From Alphaproteobacteria bacterium (GTDB taxonomy: Bacteria > Pseudomonadota > Alphaproteobacteria > Elsterales > Elsteraceae): a stretch of DNA of 40,061 nt. A model generated the notes under the pieces. The model saw only the letters and a list, made by a program, of their open reading frames with translations. It was not told where the DNA came from and ran no database searches. Of the stretch, positions 24,693 through 33,826 are shown one piece after another; the first letter of the stretch is position 1; every line of letters begins with the position of its first letter. Location: assembly GCA_004292755.1 (NCBI GenBank), contig RDXE01000059.1, positions 1 to 40,061 of the forward strand, in the 5' to 3' direction. The position numbers and the translations under genes are program-made.

Positions 24693-27600
24693 ATGTCGAA
24701 CCGGTTTGCTGATCTGAAGCCCACGCTCGCGCTGGAAGCGGACATCCTGGCGTTCTGGGATGAGGAGCGCATCTACCAGCAAAGCCTGGATCACGCTGCG
24801 GCTGAGGGGCTGCCCGACTTCACCTTCTATGAGGGGCCGCCCACGGCCAATGGCACGCCGCACAATGGGCATGTGCTGACCCGTGTGGTGAAGGATTTGG
24901 TGTGTCGCTACTGGGCGATGAAGGGACATCGCGTTGCGCGCCGCGCGGGCTGGGACACCCACGGCTTGCCCGTCGAGGTGGAGGTTGAGAAAACCCTCGG
25001 CATCCACGGCAAGGCCGCGATTGAGGCCTATGGGCTGGAGAAATTCGCCCATGCCTGCCGCGACAGCGTGTTTCAGTACACCAAGGAGTGGGAAGACCTG
25101 ACCCGCCGGATCGGCTTCTGGGTGGATCTGGACCAAGCATACGTCACCTACCACCGCGCCTATGTTGAAAGCGTGTGGTGGTGCCTTGCGGAGCTGTACC
25201 GCAAGGGCTTGCTCTACCGCGGTCACAAGGTGGTGTGGTGGTGGCCGCAGGGTGGCACCGCGCTGTCGGCGGCCGAAGTTGGCCTTGGCTATAAAACCGT
25301 GGAAGACCCCTCGGTGGTGTGCCGGTTCCCGGAAGACGGCGGCGATTTGACCTTCCTTGCCTGGACCACCACGCCGTGGACGCTGCCGTCCAACGTGGCC
25401 CTCGCGGTCAATCCCACCCTCACCTATGCGATCGTGGAGGCCGGGGGTCGCAGCCATGTGATCGCCGAGCGGCAAGCCGCCCAAGTGGCCGACGGCACCG
25501 TGGTTGGCACGGTGTCCGGCGCCGAGCTGGTCGGCAGGCGCTACACTGCCCCCTACGCGTTCCAGGCACCTGAGGGTGGCGATGGCTTCCGGGTGATTGC
25601 GGCCGAGTTCGTCACCGATGACAGCGGCACCGGCATCGTCCACGTCGCCCCGGCCTTCGGCGTGGATGACTTTGAGGCGGCCAAGGCCAATGGCCTCGGC
25701 ATGCTGCAATTGGTGGCCCCCGATGGCCGGTTCAATCCAGGCACTGGCTTTCTGGAAGGCTTGATGTTCAAGGAGGCCGATCGCCCGATCCTGAAGGATT
25801 TGGAGGCGCGCGGCCTGTTGTTCTCCCGCAGCAACTATCGCCACGATTATCCGTTCTGCTGGCGCGCCGACAGCGACCCCTTGATGCAGTACGCGCGGCC
25901 TGCGTGGTTCATTCGCACCACCAGCAAGAAGGCCGAGAGCCTGCACAACAATCAGGCGATCGCCTGGGTGCCCGAGCATATCCAGGACGGCCGCTTCGGC
26001 GACTTCTTGCGCAACAATGTCGACTGGGCGCTGTCGCGGGAGCGGTTCTGGGGCACCGCCCTGCCGATCTGGCAGTGCGACAGCTGCGACCATGAGGAGG
26101 CAATTGCCTCCACAGCCGAAATCACCGCGCGCAACCCAGACGCCTTCGACGCCTCGGTCGATGCTGACATGCAGGTCCATCGCCCCTGGATCGACCGGGT
26201 CACGCTGCCCTGCCCGACATGCGGCGGCACGATGCACCGGGTCAAGGAAGTGATCGACGTCTGGTTCGACAGTGGCGCGATGCCGTTCGCGCAGTGGGGC
26301 TTCCCGCACAAGAATGTCGAGGAGTTCAAGCGCGCCTTCCCGGCTGACTTCATCACCGAAGCCGTGGACCAGACGCGCGGCTGGTTCTACAGCCTGCACA
26401 TGATCGGCACGCTGTTGTTCGATGCCGAAACCGCTGCCAAGTATGGCTTGCCGACGGATCTGTGGCCGCGGCCGTTCCGCAACTGCGTGGTTCTGGGCCA
26501 TGTCTGTGATGCTGCGGGCAGCAAGGAATCGAAGTCGAAGGGCAACTATACCCCGCCCGATCTGGTGCTGCGCGGGGAGATGCGCCTGAAGGTGCTGGCC
26601 GATGCGTCGCTGGCGCCGGGTCAAGTTGGCATGAAGCGCGCGCTGGTCCAGAACCTCAACCTCAGCGCGGACGAACGGCTGACGGTTGCCGGGCATGGCC
26701 TGAAGCTCGCGGTCGTGGAAGCCGATGTGAAGGTGCGCGACACCGTGCATCTGGCCCCGGCTGATATCGCAGCCCTGGGCAATCCTGCCGAGGTGGCGCT
26801 GGTTGCCCCGTTCGACCCATTGGGGGCGGACGCGTTCCGCTGGCTGTTCTCGGTCTCCAGCCCGTGGTCGAACACCCGGCTGTCGATTGGCGCCTTGCGC
26901 GAAGGGCAGCGCGAGTTCCTGATCCGCCTGAAGAATGTCTACGGCTACTTCACCATCTACGCCAATCTGCTGGGCTTCGATCCAGCCGCCACACCGCGCC
27001 CTGCCGTGGCCGAGCGGGAGGATCTGGATCGCTGGATTCTGGGTGAGTTGGACAGCACGATCTTGACCGCCACAGCCGCGATGGACCGCTATGTGTTCCA
27101 CGAGGCCGCCCGTGCCGTGCAAGACTTTGTCGAGGCGCTGTCCAACTGGTGGGTCCGCCGCTCCCGCCGTCGGTTCTGGGGCGAGGGGCCGGCCACCGAT
27201 GCCGCACTCTGGACCCTGTATGAGGTGCTGCAAACCTTAAGCCGCCTGATCGCGCCATTCGTGCCGTTCCTGGCAGAAGCGCTCTATCGGGCGCTGAACC
27301 CAGCGCCAGCCGTGCCCTCCGTCCACATGACCCGCTGGCCGCAAGCCGATGCCGCCAGCATCGACCGCAGCCTGCAAGAGCGTATGAACTTGATCCGACG
27401 CCTGGCCTCCCTTGGCCTGCAGGCGCGCAACATGGTGCAGATCAAGACGCGCCAGCCCCTGGCCGCGCTCGACATCGTGCTGGCTGACCAGAGCAAGGCA
27501 GACGGCCTGACCCCGCTGCTGGGCCTGCTGCAGGACGAGGTCAATGTCCGCGCCGTGCGCTTCGCCAGCGATGCGACCGCGTTTGTGGATTATCGCGTGC

Positions 27601-28118
27601 AGCCCAACTGGAAGAAGCTGGGGCCGAAGTTTGGTCAGCACATCAAGCTGTTGAAGTCTGCGCTGGCGGACCTGCCGCAGCAGGACGCGCAAACCCTGGT
27701 CAGTGGCGGCACCATCACGCTGACCGCCGAAGGCCAATCTTTCGCGCTGGGTGGCGACGACATTGCCGTGACCGTGAAGCCGAAGGGTGCCTATGGCAGT
27801 GCTGGCTCAGCCGAGGCGGTGGTCGCCCTTGACCCCACCATCGATGCCGACCTTGCCGAAGAAGGCCTCGCGCGGGAGATCACCAGCCGCATCCAGGGCC
27901 TGCGCAAGGATCGCAACTTAGGCTATGCCGACCGCATCCGCTTGACCATCGGCGGCTCAGCCGCGGTCTGCGCTGCGGCCACCCGCTATCAAGACTACAT
28001 CGCGGAAGAAACCCTCGCCCGCGTGTACGAGGTTGTGTTGGCGCCAAGCGGACCAGACCTAGACACCAGCGACGCCAATGGCGAAGCGCTCATCCTGGCA
28101 CTGGAGCGGGTGGAGTAG
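24693..28118 (+). CDS. ileS: Isoleucyl-tRNA synthetase, eukaryote-like (type II) form
   Basis: A 1141-residue class I synthetase that charges tRNA-Ile with isoleucine. The ATG start gives a normal N-terminus; no strong ribosome-binding site is seen. The HIGH box is PHNGH at 56-60 within EGPPTANGTPHNGHVLTRVV, and GWDTHGLPVEVEVEK follows. The CP1 editing domain has TTTPWTLPSNVALAVNP. The KMSKS box is K611-ESKS-615. About 80 residues between roughly 627 and 708 form an insertion before GADAFRWLF. The CP1 zinc knuckles are CDSCDHEE and CPTCGG. Length and the HIGH-region wording fit the type II group, which in other bacteria is associated with low mupirocin sensitivity. It stands alone between a DUF2442 gene and the orphan Tat protein. 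Confidence 0.95.
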   Translation: MSNRFADLKPTLALEADILAFWDEERIYQQSLDHAAAEGLPDFTFYEGPPTANGTPHNGHVLTRVVKDLVCRYWAMKGHRVARRAGWDTHGLPVEVEVEKTLGIHGKAAIEAYGLEKFAHACRDSVFQYTKEWEDLTRRIGFWVDLDQAYVTYHRAYVESVWWCLAELYRKGLLYRGHKVVWWWPQGGTALSAAEVGLGYKTVEDPSVVCRFPEDGGDLTFLAWTTTPWTLPSNVALAVNPTLTYAIVEAGGRSHVIAERQAAQVADGTVVGTVSGAELVGRRYTAPYAFQAPEGGDGFRVIAAEFVTDDSGTGIVHVAPAFGVDDFEAAKANGLGMLQLVAPDGRFNPGTGFLEGLMFKEADRPILKDLEARGLLFSRSNYRHDYPFCWRADSDPLMQYARPAWFIRTTSKKAESLHNNQAIAWVPEHIQDGRFGDFLRNNVDWALSRERFWGTALPIWQCDSCDHEEAIASTAEITARNPDAFDASVDADMQVHRPWIDRVTLPCPTCGGTMHRVKEVIDVWFDSGAMPFAQWGFPHKNVEEFKRAFPADFITEAVDQTRGWFYSLHMIGTLLFDAETAAKYGLPTDLWPRPFRNCVVLGHVCDAAGSKESKSKGNYTPPDLVLRGEMRLKVLADASLAPGQVGMKRALVQNLNLSADERLTVAGHGLKLAVVEADVKVRDTVHLAPADIAALGNPAEVALVAPFDPLGADAFRWLFSVSSPWSNTRLSIGALREGQREFLIRLKNVYGYFTIYANLLGFDPAATPRPAVAEREDLDRWILGELDSTILTATAAMDRYVFHEAARAVQDFVEALSNWWVRRSRRRFWGEGPATDAALWTLYEVLQTLSRLIAPFVPFLAEALYRALNPAPAVPSVHMTRWPQADAASIDRSLQERMNLIRRLASLGLQARNMVQIKTRQPLAALDIVLADQSKADGLTPLLGLLQDEVNVRAVRFASDATAFVDYRVQPNWKKLGPKFGQHIKLLKSALADLPQQDAQTLVSGGTITLTAEGQSFALGGDDIAVTVKPKGAYGSAGSAEAVVALDPTIDADLAEEGLAREITSRIQGLRKDRNLGYADRIRLTIGGSAAVCAAATRYQDYIAEETLARVYEVVLAPSGPDLDTSDANGEALILALERVE

Positions 28119-28291
28119 GGGGCGGTTAAGCTATGCTCAGAGTCTCCGAGTTTATCGCTTTAACTGATGGGATGTAAGCCATATAGCGCACATTTGTAGA
28201 GTTGTATTTTATTTTCGGTATTCTTTTTTTCTTCGCGTTTCCCGAGTTACAGTTCCAAAGGTATTCGGGAATTGGGCGAGGGGAGAAGGCA

Positions 28292-28996
28292 ATGTCGGGA
28301 ATGAGCCGCCGCCATCTTTTGGCGAATACAGCCCTGTTTGCTTCTATGTCGTCAGGCCTCGGGTACCCTGTTGCCCTCGCTCAAGCGCAGGCCCAAGTGA
28401 CTAACGAAGAGTTCAACTTTGTGGTGCGGTTCTCGGCATCCGTCACTGGGGCTCTGACAGATATTCGCCGCGTGTTTTCAATTGCGACTGCTTTGCGGCT
28501 GTTGAGACATGATCGTTTAAAAGGTGACTGGAGTCAGCTGAAGAGAATGTTAGCCGGTGTAAGCTTCTCTCCTCCGGATAGTCCAATCATCAGAATTAGA
28601 ACTTTTGCCGGATCTTCTCAACTTGGTTCCCAGTATCCAGCACAACAAGCAAGATCATTTCTTGAGTATTGGCAGCTTTTGAGAAGATTATTGGAAGAAA
28701 TAGTAAGTATAGTAGATTCGATTGTGTCGATTATCGATCTTATTGGTCAATTAGTGCCTGGTTATCGAGGGCCAACTTCAGCTGTTATCGAGAGAGTGAG
28801 AACTTTCATCAGCTTTATTCGAGAGTCAATAGATCGGTTCGATAGGATTGTCAACCTGTTTTTAAGCGTGACGCCATCCAGCCGATCACTTTCTGAAGCA
28901 GAGGCGATGACACTAGCCGTAACTTTAGATTTCCTTAAAGATTTAAGCCCGCTCTGCGCCGACGTGTACTTCGGAGTAACCGCACAAGACGTTTAG
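28292..28996 (+). CDS. Orphan Tat-exported hypothetical protein, AT-rich
   Basis: A 234-residue protein. The ATG at 28292 has AGGGGAGAAGG just upstream. The N-terminus MSGMSRRHLLANTALFAS carries a twin-arginine motif (SRRHLL) and a hydrophobic run ending in an Ala/Gln-rich region (VALAQAQAQ) suited to signal cleavage. The mature part is predicted mostly helical, with amphipathic stretches such as EIVSIVDSIVSIIDLIGQLVP and VRTFISFIRESIDRFDRIV; one Cys is near the C-terminus. There are no catalytic motifs I know. The gene and 150 bp upstream are clearly richer in A and T than the flanks, which suggests recent acquisition. Folded export through Tat would fit a cofactor-bearing or pre-assembled protein, but this is inference. 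Confidence 0.72.
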   Translation: MSGMSRRHLLANTALFASMSSGLGYPVALAQAQAQVTNEEFNFVVRFSASVTGALTDIRRVFSIATALRLLRHDRLKGDWSQLKRMLAGVSFSPPDSPIIRIRTFAGSSQLGSQYPAQQARSFLEYWQLLRRLLEEIVSIVDSIVSIIDLIGQLVPGYRGPTSAVIERVRTFISFIRESIDRFDRIVNLFLSVTPSSRSLSEAEAMTLAVTLDFLKDLSPLCADVYFGVTAQDV

Positions 28997-29142
28997 CAGC
29001 GGACTTTGTACAACCTGTGTCCATCCGCAAAGACCTCAGGCAGATACCTCGCAGGCTTCGGGGGCGGACTCGACACGATGCCTCTGTTGGCGGTACCCAC
29101 ATTCGGCGCCGACAGGCTACCGCGCCATCGCAGGGGTGGTTG

Positions 29143-29868
29143 CTAGATCGCGCGCTGATTGACCCGGCGGGAGAGTTCTTCGGCACTCTCCTTGCGTTCG
29201 GAGTAACGGTCGACCAAGTAGTCAGCGCAGTCGCGGGTCAGTAGGGTGAACTTCACCAGTTCTTCCATCACGTCGACGATACGATCGTAGAACGCCGACG
29301 GCTTCATGCGGTCGTTCTCATCAAACTCCAGGAAGGCTTTGGGGATGGAGGATTGATTGGGAATGGTGATCAGGCGCATCCAGCGGCCCAGAATGCGCAA
29401 TTGATTGACGGCATTGAAGCTCTGCGAGCCACCACACACCTGCATCACGGCCAGGGTTTTGCCTTGGGTTGGGCGCACCGCACCGATGGAAAGCGGTATC
29501 CAGTCAATCTGTGCCTTCATGATGCCGGTCATGGCGCCGTGGCGTTCCGGTGAACACCACACCATGCCCTCAGACCACGTCACGCTTTCCCGCAACTCGG
29601 CCACTTTGGGATGGGTTGCGTCGGCATCGTCGGGCAGGGGCAGGCCGGAGGGGTTGAACAGGCGGGTCTCTGCGCCAAGGCGCTGCAGGATGCGCGCGGC
29701 TTCTTGCGACGCAAGCCGACTGAACGACCGCTGCCGGACGGATCCATAGAGCAACAAAATCCGCGGCGGGTGACTGGCGCGGGTGGTTGGCACCAGCTGG
29801 GCGGTATCCACCGTGCGAAAACAGCGTTCATCCAGGTTCGGCGTGGTGTGTTCGGCTTCTGGCGGCAC
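29143..29868 (-). CDS. arsH: ArsH, NADPH-dependent FMN reductase
   Basis: A 241-residue flavoprotein. The GTG at 29868 has AAGGAGG 5 nt upstream; a GTG at 29904 would add 12 residues. The flavodoxin-like core opens with [49 protein letters not shown], read in two parts, and the [20 protein letters not shown] segment are ArsH signatures. ArsH proteins oxidise trivalent organoarsenicals and reduce quinones or azo dyes. No arsR, arsB or arsC neighbour is present, so arsenic as the physiological signal is not supported by context. It follows the TPR-methyltransferase after 54 bp on the same strand. Confidence 0.93.
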   Translation of the reverse strand: MPPEAEHTTPNLDERCFRTVDTAQLVPTTRASHPPRILLLYGSVRQRSFSRLASQEAARILQRLGAETRLFNPSGLPLPDDADATHPKVAELRESVTWSEGMVWCSPERHGAMTGIMKAQIDWIPLSIGAVRPTQGKTLAVMQVCGGSQSFNAVNQLRILGRWMRLITIPNQSSIPKAFLEFDENDRMKPSAFYDRIVDVMEELVKFTLLTRDCADYLVDRYSERKESAEELSRRVNQRAI

Positions 29869-29922
29869 CGCGCCCTCCTTCCCTTGGGTCCGTTCGCTGG
29901 GCACTTGGACGCCGTGCCAAGC

Positions 29923-31188
29923 CTACTCCACCGCGAGTGGCGTCAACTGCACCACGATGGCACGCACGGGGCGGCCTGCTTCCTTGCGCAGGATGGCATC
30001 GGTGATGCCCAGGCAGGCGAAGCCCGCCTGTGCCGCCAGCTGGGTCACATGGTCGGCGTTGTGGCGGTAGCGCAACCGCTCACCCACTTCGTAGGTCAGC
30101 GTGGTCTCAGAGCGTTCGAGCGAGAAGACAAACCGCCCATCTGGCTTCATCAGCGGCCGCGCGGCAGTGAGCACCGGGGAGAGGTCGCCGAAATAGTTCA
30201 GCACGTCGGCAGCGACCAGCAGGTCATAGGCGGGTCGTGGCGGCTGGGTTAGGAAATCGACCAGATCGCCCACCACCAGGGTGGCGTAAACGGCTTTTTC
30301 CTCCGCCCGCTCCACCATCGCGGAGGAGAGGTCCACGCCATCGATCACGCGCTCGGGCTGGGCGAATTCCTGACCCACCAGACCTGTGCCGCAGCCAAGA
30401 TCGGCGATTGTGATTGGGGCAGTGCGGGTCGCCAACCAGTCGCGCAGCAGATTGTGCAAATGCCGCGGGGCGGTGTAGCCCAGCTTGACGACAAGATGAT
30501 AATCGAAGCTGCTTGCGTAATCATCGAACAGTCGGGTGACAAAGTCGGGCGGGACGCGGTCCAGCAGCGCGCCGCCAACGGTCGACAGGGCGATGCGCGC
30601 GCCCAGCCGGTCGCCGGGCTCCATGCGCAGATAGGTCTCATAGGCGGCCCGCGCCTCCAGCGGGTGGCCCAACATGCGCTCCGCCTCGGCCAAGCGGAAC
30701 CAGCCATCGGAGCGGTCTGGCGACAGGGCGCAGGCGCGGAGGGCGGCGCGGCGCGCGCGTTCGTACTGGCGGATGTTGATCAGGGATTCCGACAGGTAGG
30801 CCCATGCATCGCGCAGCATCGGCTGCAATTCCGTGGCGCGGGTGTAGTGGTCAACCGCCTTGCCCCATTTGCGCACAGCGCGAAAACAATTGGCGAGATT
30901 GGCGTGGGCGACGGCATCGGTCTCCCGGACCCGCAGGCTGGCCTCCAGATAGTCAATGGCGAGACCGAGCCGATTGGCCTGATAGCAGATCACCCCCATG
31001 CCCTGGAGCGCCCCGGCATGGATCGGGTCCACCTCCAGCACCTGTCGATAGACGCTTTCAGCAGCGACGAAGTCGCCCCGCATGTGCGCTTCCATTGCGT
31101 CGGCGACGCGACGGTTGTTCTCCACCACCTGCGGATCAAGGGGCGGAGTTTGCGGCGGCAGGCCGGGTTGTGGTGGTAGGTCGGACAT
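29923..31188 (-). CDS. TPR-fused SAM-dependent methyltransferase
   Basis: A 421-residue protein starting at the ATG at 31188; an ATG at 31233 is an alternative and no strong ribosome-binding site is seen. After a Pro-rich lead come about five TPR units (residues 25-190), for example GDFVAAESVYRQVLEVDP and YTRATELQP. A linker FDDYASSFDYHLVVKLGY, typical of this fusion family, precedes the Rossmann methyltransferase with DLGCGTG at 263-269. The acidic loop is VDLSSAMVERA and the NYF segment is DVLNYFGDLSP. TPRs suggest a protein or complex target. It lies between the SNase-like lipoprotein and arsH on the same strand. Substrate unknown. Confidence 0.88.
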   Translation of the reverse strand: MSDLPPQPGLPPQTPPLDPQVVENNRRVADAMEAHMRGDFVAAESVYRQVLEVDPIHAGALQGMGVICYQANRLGLAIDYLEASLRVRETDAVAHANLANCFRAVRKWGKAVDHYTRATELQPMLRDAWAYLSESLINIRQYERARRAALRACALSPDRSDGWFRLAEAERMLGHPLEARAAYETYLRMEPGDRLGARIALSTVGGALLDRVPPDFVTRLFDDYASSFDYHLVVKLGYTAPRHLHNLLRDWLATRTAPITIADLGCGTGLVGQEFAQPERVIDGVDLSSAMVERAEEKAVYATLVVGDLVDFLTQPPRPAYDLLVAADVLNYFGDLSPVLTAARPLMKPDGRFVFSLERSETTLTYEVGERLRYRHNADHVTQLAAQAGFACLGITDAILRKEAGRPVRAIVVQLTPLAVE

Positions 31189-31285
31189 CGGCGCAACCGT
31201 GACGAAAGGACGTCCGTTCGGCAAGACTTCCATGACGCGGCTTACGCAACGACCAACAAATGGCGCAATGCTCGCGGATTGGACG

Positions 31286-31714
31286 CTATCGCTGGCAATA
31301 GCTTGGCAATGGGTATCGGCGGGCGAGGCCACTGCCTGCTTGCCGTTCCGCGGCGGCATAGCGCCCGCGGGAATAGCGCGGACAATCGCGCGCCACACCC
31401 AATTGCACCATGGCTTCGCCCAGATCGCGCTCACCAAGGCGGCAGACGGCAATGGTTCGGTCGCTGTTGGTTTCCCCCGTCGGATCGCAGCGAACATGGC
31501 CGCTGCGGGTCAGGCGACGCAGCGCATCGCGCGCCTCCCGCCCACCGGGTTGGTCCAATTCAGGGGCGGCGATGCCAGACAGGCGAATCGCTGTGCCGCC
31601 AATTTCCAGCGTGTCCCCATCGCGAACATGGCTGACCCGCCCCTCCAGCGGTTTGCCGCTACTGCACGCAGCAATCACCAGCACCAGCGCCAGCGCGGCT
31701 GACCGGGCGAGCAC
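31286..31714 (-). CDS. SNase-like (thermonuclease) lipoprotein
   Basis: A 142-residue protein if the GTG at 31714 is used; the start is inferred from the signal sequence, not from a strong ribosome-binding site. VLARSAALALVLVIAACSS is a lipoprotein signal with Cys17 in the lipobox. The mature part is a staphylococcal-nuclease fold: GRVSHVRDGDTLEIGG and RLSGIAAPELDQPGG hold the metal-side Asp and the Arg and Glu of the active site. DRTIAVCRLGERDLGEAMVQ is the second conserved block. It is probably anchored in the envelope. It heads the minus-strand group with the methyltransferase and arsH, 97 bp from the former, and diverges from the Crp/Fnr gene. Confidence 0.78.
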   Translation of the reverse strand: MLARSAALALVLVIAACSSGKPLEGRVSHVRDGDTLEIGGTAIRLSGIAAPELDQPGGREARDALRRLTRSGHVRCDPTGETNSDRTIAVCRLGERDLGEAMVQLGVARDCPRYSRGRYAAAERQAGSGLARRYPLPSYCQR

Positions 31715-31874
31715 CCAGTATGTCTCAGCGACTGCTAATATAGGGCGCGGTAGCACGACGGGGATTGCTTCGGGTAAGCTAGGGCTCGCGCAGAATGCGC
31801 CACCGCGTCGGGAGGGCGTGGACAACCGTGGATGAGGGGTCCGCGGATACGGATGGCAGGGAGCAATCACCACA

Positions 31875-32633
31875 ATGTCTCACAGCGAGGACCAGCAGGG
31901 CAGTCACCAAGATCTGGCGAATTTCTGCACCCGCTACAAGATCGACCTGCAATTGTCAGGTGTCGTGTTATTGCGTGAGCTACCAGATACCACACGACGC
32001 AGAATTCAAAGCAAATGCACCTGGCGGTTGGTTCATCGCGGCGGCACTGTGCTGGCCCAGGATGATCCAACCCACGAAGTGCTGTTTATCATTCATGGCA
32101 CGGTCCGTGTGGTGCAATTCACACAAGCCGGGCGCGAAATTGCCTTTGCCGAAGTTGGAACCGGCGGGCATGTGGGCGAGATTGCAGCCATTGATGGCGG
32201 GCGCCGCTCCGCCTATGTGGTGGCCGAAAGCGATGTGGTGATCGGTGCCCTGGGTCAGGACGACTTCCTGGACCTTCTGCGTCAGAACACCGACTTCGCG
32301 TTCAGCGTGATGCGCTCTCTCACCGCCACCATCCGCGGCATCAACAAGCGGGTTCGCGATCTGACCGGGCTGAAGGCTCCGGACCGTGTGGCGCTGGAGG
32401 TGTTGAAGCTGGGCACCCAGGCGACATCCAGTGCCAATGCCACCTCGATCACCCTGCGCCCCTCGCCAACTGCCAGTGAAATCGCCAACAAGGCGGCGAC
32501 CACGCGCGAAACTGTCGCCCGTACGTTGTCCCAGCTGATTCGCCAGGGGTTGCTGAAACGAGTCGGCCCGGATTTGCAGATCGTCAGCGTGGCGGCGTTG
32601 GAGGATTACATCGAACGCATGTCTGATGGGTGA
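31875..32633 (+). CDS. Crp/Fnr family transcriptional regulator
   Basis: A 252-residue regulator. The ATG at 31875 is 11 nt past GGGAG. The cyclic-nucleotide-type beta-barrel spans about residues 30-150: GGTVLAQDDPTHEVLFIIHG, GREIAFAEVGTGGHVGEIAA and AIDGGRRSAYVVAESDVVIGAL. A dimer helix (TDFAFSVMRSLTATIRGINKR) follows. The HTH is PTASEIANKAATTRETVART with SQLIRQGLLKR. The N-terminal cysteine set of true FNR is absent, so direct [4Fe-4S] oxygen sensing is unlikely. It sits upstream of the NAD-salvage gene by 64 bp and divergent from the nuclease lipoprotein. Its targets are not visible in the sequence. Confidence 0.93.
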   Translation: MSHSEDQQGSHQDLANFCTRYKIDLQLSGVVLLRELPDTTRRRIQSKCTWRLVHRGGTVLAQDDPTHEVLFIIHGTVRVVQFTQAGREIAFAEVGTGGHVGEIAAIDGGRRSAYVVAESDVVIGALGQDDFLDLLRQNTDFAFSVMRSLTATIRGINKRVRDLTGLKAPDRVALEVLKLGTQATSSANATSITLRPSPTASEIANKAATTRETVARTLSQLIRQGLLKRVGPDLQIVSVAALEDYIERMSDG

Positions 32634-32697
32634 TTGCTGCGCAGACTCCCCGCACCCCGCTCTTGCGCGCCAGCACCGCCCCCTGTAAGGGCAATCC

Positions 32698-33822
32698 ATG
32701 GCCCTCGACATCAATCCGGCGACGATTCCGGAGCGCACCGACGCCTACTTCTTGCGCACCAAGGAGATGGTGGCTCGCTATGGCGATTCGACTGTTACCT
32801 ACGTGGTGTTCATGCGTCGACCCGTGGTGTTCACGCCCCGGCTTGCAGTGGACTTTCTAACCGGCATTGCCGCAGCGCGCGGTTTTGAGGTCCGCATCGA
32901 CCTTGCCGCGAAGGAGGGGGAGTGGGTTGGCGCCGGTCAGCCGCTGTTCTACTACACCGGCTCCCTCTACCATCTGGTCGATCTGGAGACGCAGCTGCTG
33001 CAGCGGGTCGGCCCGCCCTGCGTCGCCGCCTACAACGCCTACACCATGTGCTCCGAACTGCCGAAGGTCGCCTTCCTGGCGATGGACGCACGCCACTGTG
33101 CGGGTGCGGAGATGGCCGAGATGATGGCTTACGCGGCCTCAGTGGGCTCAGAGGCAGCACGGCGTGACCATGGCTCCGTCGGGTTCATTGGCAACGCGAC
33201 GACGGCGACGGCTGGCTGGTTTGGTCAAAGCCGCGGCCTTGGCACCATGCCGCATGCATTTGTCGGCTATGCGGGGTCCACCCTGCGCGCGGCTGAGCTG
33301 TATCGGGAAACCTTTCCCGAGAATGACTTGATCGTGCTGGTTGACTACTTCGCGCGCGAGATCACCGATGCGTTGGAGGTTGCCCGCGCGTTTCCGGATC
33401 TGGCCTCAGCCGGGCGGATTGCCGTGCGGATGGACACCCATGGCGGGCGATTCGTGGAAGGGCTGGACACCAACCGCAGCTATGCCGTGCTGGCCGCCTT
33501 CGCACCGTTGGCGATTCGCGGCTATCGCACCGAAGCGGAGCTGCGTCATCTGGTTGGCACCGGCGTCTCGGCAGCGGCGATCTGGCATTTGCGCGACCAG
33601 CTGAACCAGGCTGGCTTTGATCGGGTCAGAATCATCGGCTCCTCCGGTTTTGGGCCAGAGAAATGCAGGATGATGGCCGTGGCAGAAGCACCGGTCGATG
33701 TGATCGGCACCGGCAGCTATCTGCCGACGCAATGGACGGAAACCTACGCGACGGCGGACATCATCGAGTACAACGGCACCGCGCGGGTCAAAGTGGGTCG
33801 CGAATTCTTGCTGCGCGGGTGA
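32698..33822 (+). CDS. pncB: Nicotinate phosphoribosyltransferase
   Basis: A 374-residue enzyme that in this family makes nicotinate mononucleotide from nicotinate, PRPP and ATP in NAD salvage. The ATG at 32698 has AAGGG upstream. TDAYFLRTKEMVARYGD is the N-terminal signature. DARHCAGAEMAEMMAYAA and GFIGNATTATAGWFGQSRGL line the active site, and GTMPHAFVGY holds the likely phosphorylated His. VLVDYFAREITDALEVA and RMDTHGGRFVEGLD continue the barrel. The protein is shorter than E. coli PncB and looks like the compact subfamily. gltX follows after 4 nt, so the two share a transcript. Confidence 0.88.
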   Translation: MALDINPATIPERTDAYFLRTKEMVARYGDSTVTYVVFMRRPVVFTPRLAVDFLTGIAAARGFEVRIDLAAKEGEWVGAGQPLFYYTGSLYHLVDLETQLLQRVGPPCVAAYNAYTMCSELPKVAFLAMDARHCAGAEMAEMMAYAASVGSEAARRDHGSVGFIGNATTATAGWFGQSRGLGTMPHAFVGYAGSTLRAAELYRETFPENDLIVLVDYFAREITDALEVARAFPDLASAGRIAVRMDTHGGRFVEGLDTNRSYAVLAAFAPLAIRGYRTEAELRHLVGTGVSAAAIWHLRDQLNQAGFDRVRIIGSSGFGPEKCRMMAVAEAPVDVIGTGSYLPTQWTETYATADIIEYNGTARVKVGREFLLRG

Positions 33823-33826
33823 ACTG

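Noticed and set aside
24567-27233. An 888-residue minus-strand frame
   Set aside because: It lies opposite ileS, has no recognised domain, and its composition follows from the ileS codon bias.
29017-29244. Short plus-strand frame after the Tat protein
   Set aside because: No start signal, and it overlaps the 3' end of arsH on the other strand.
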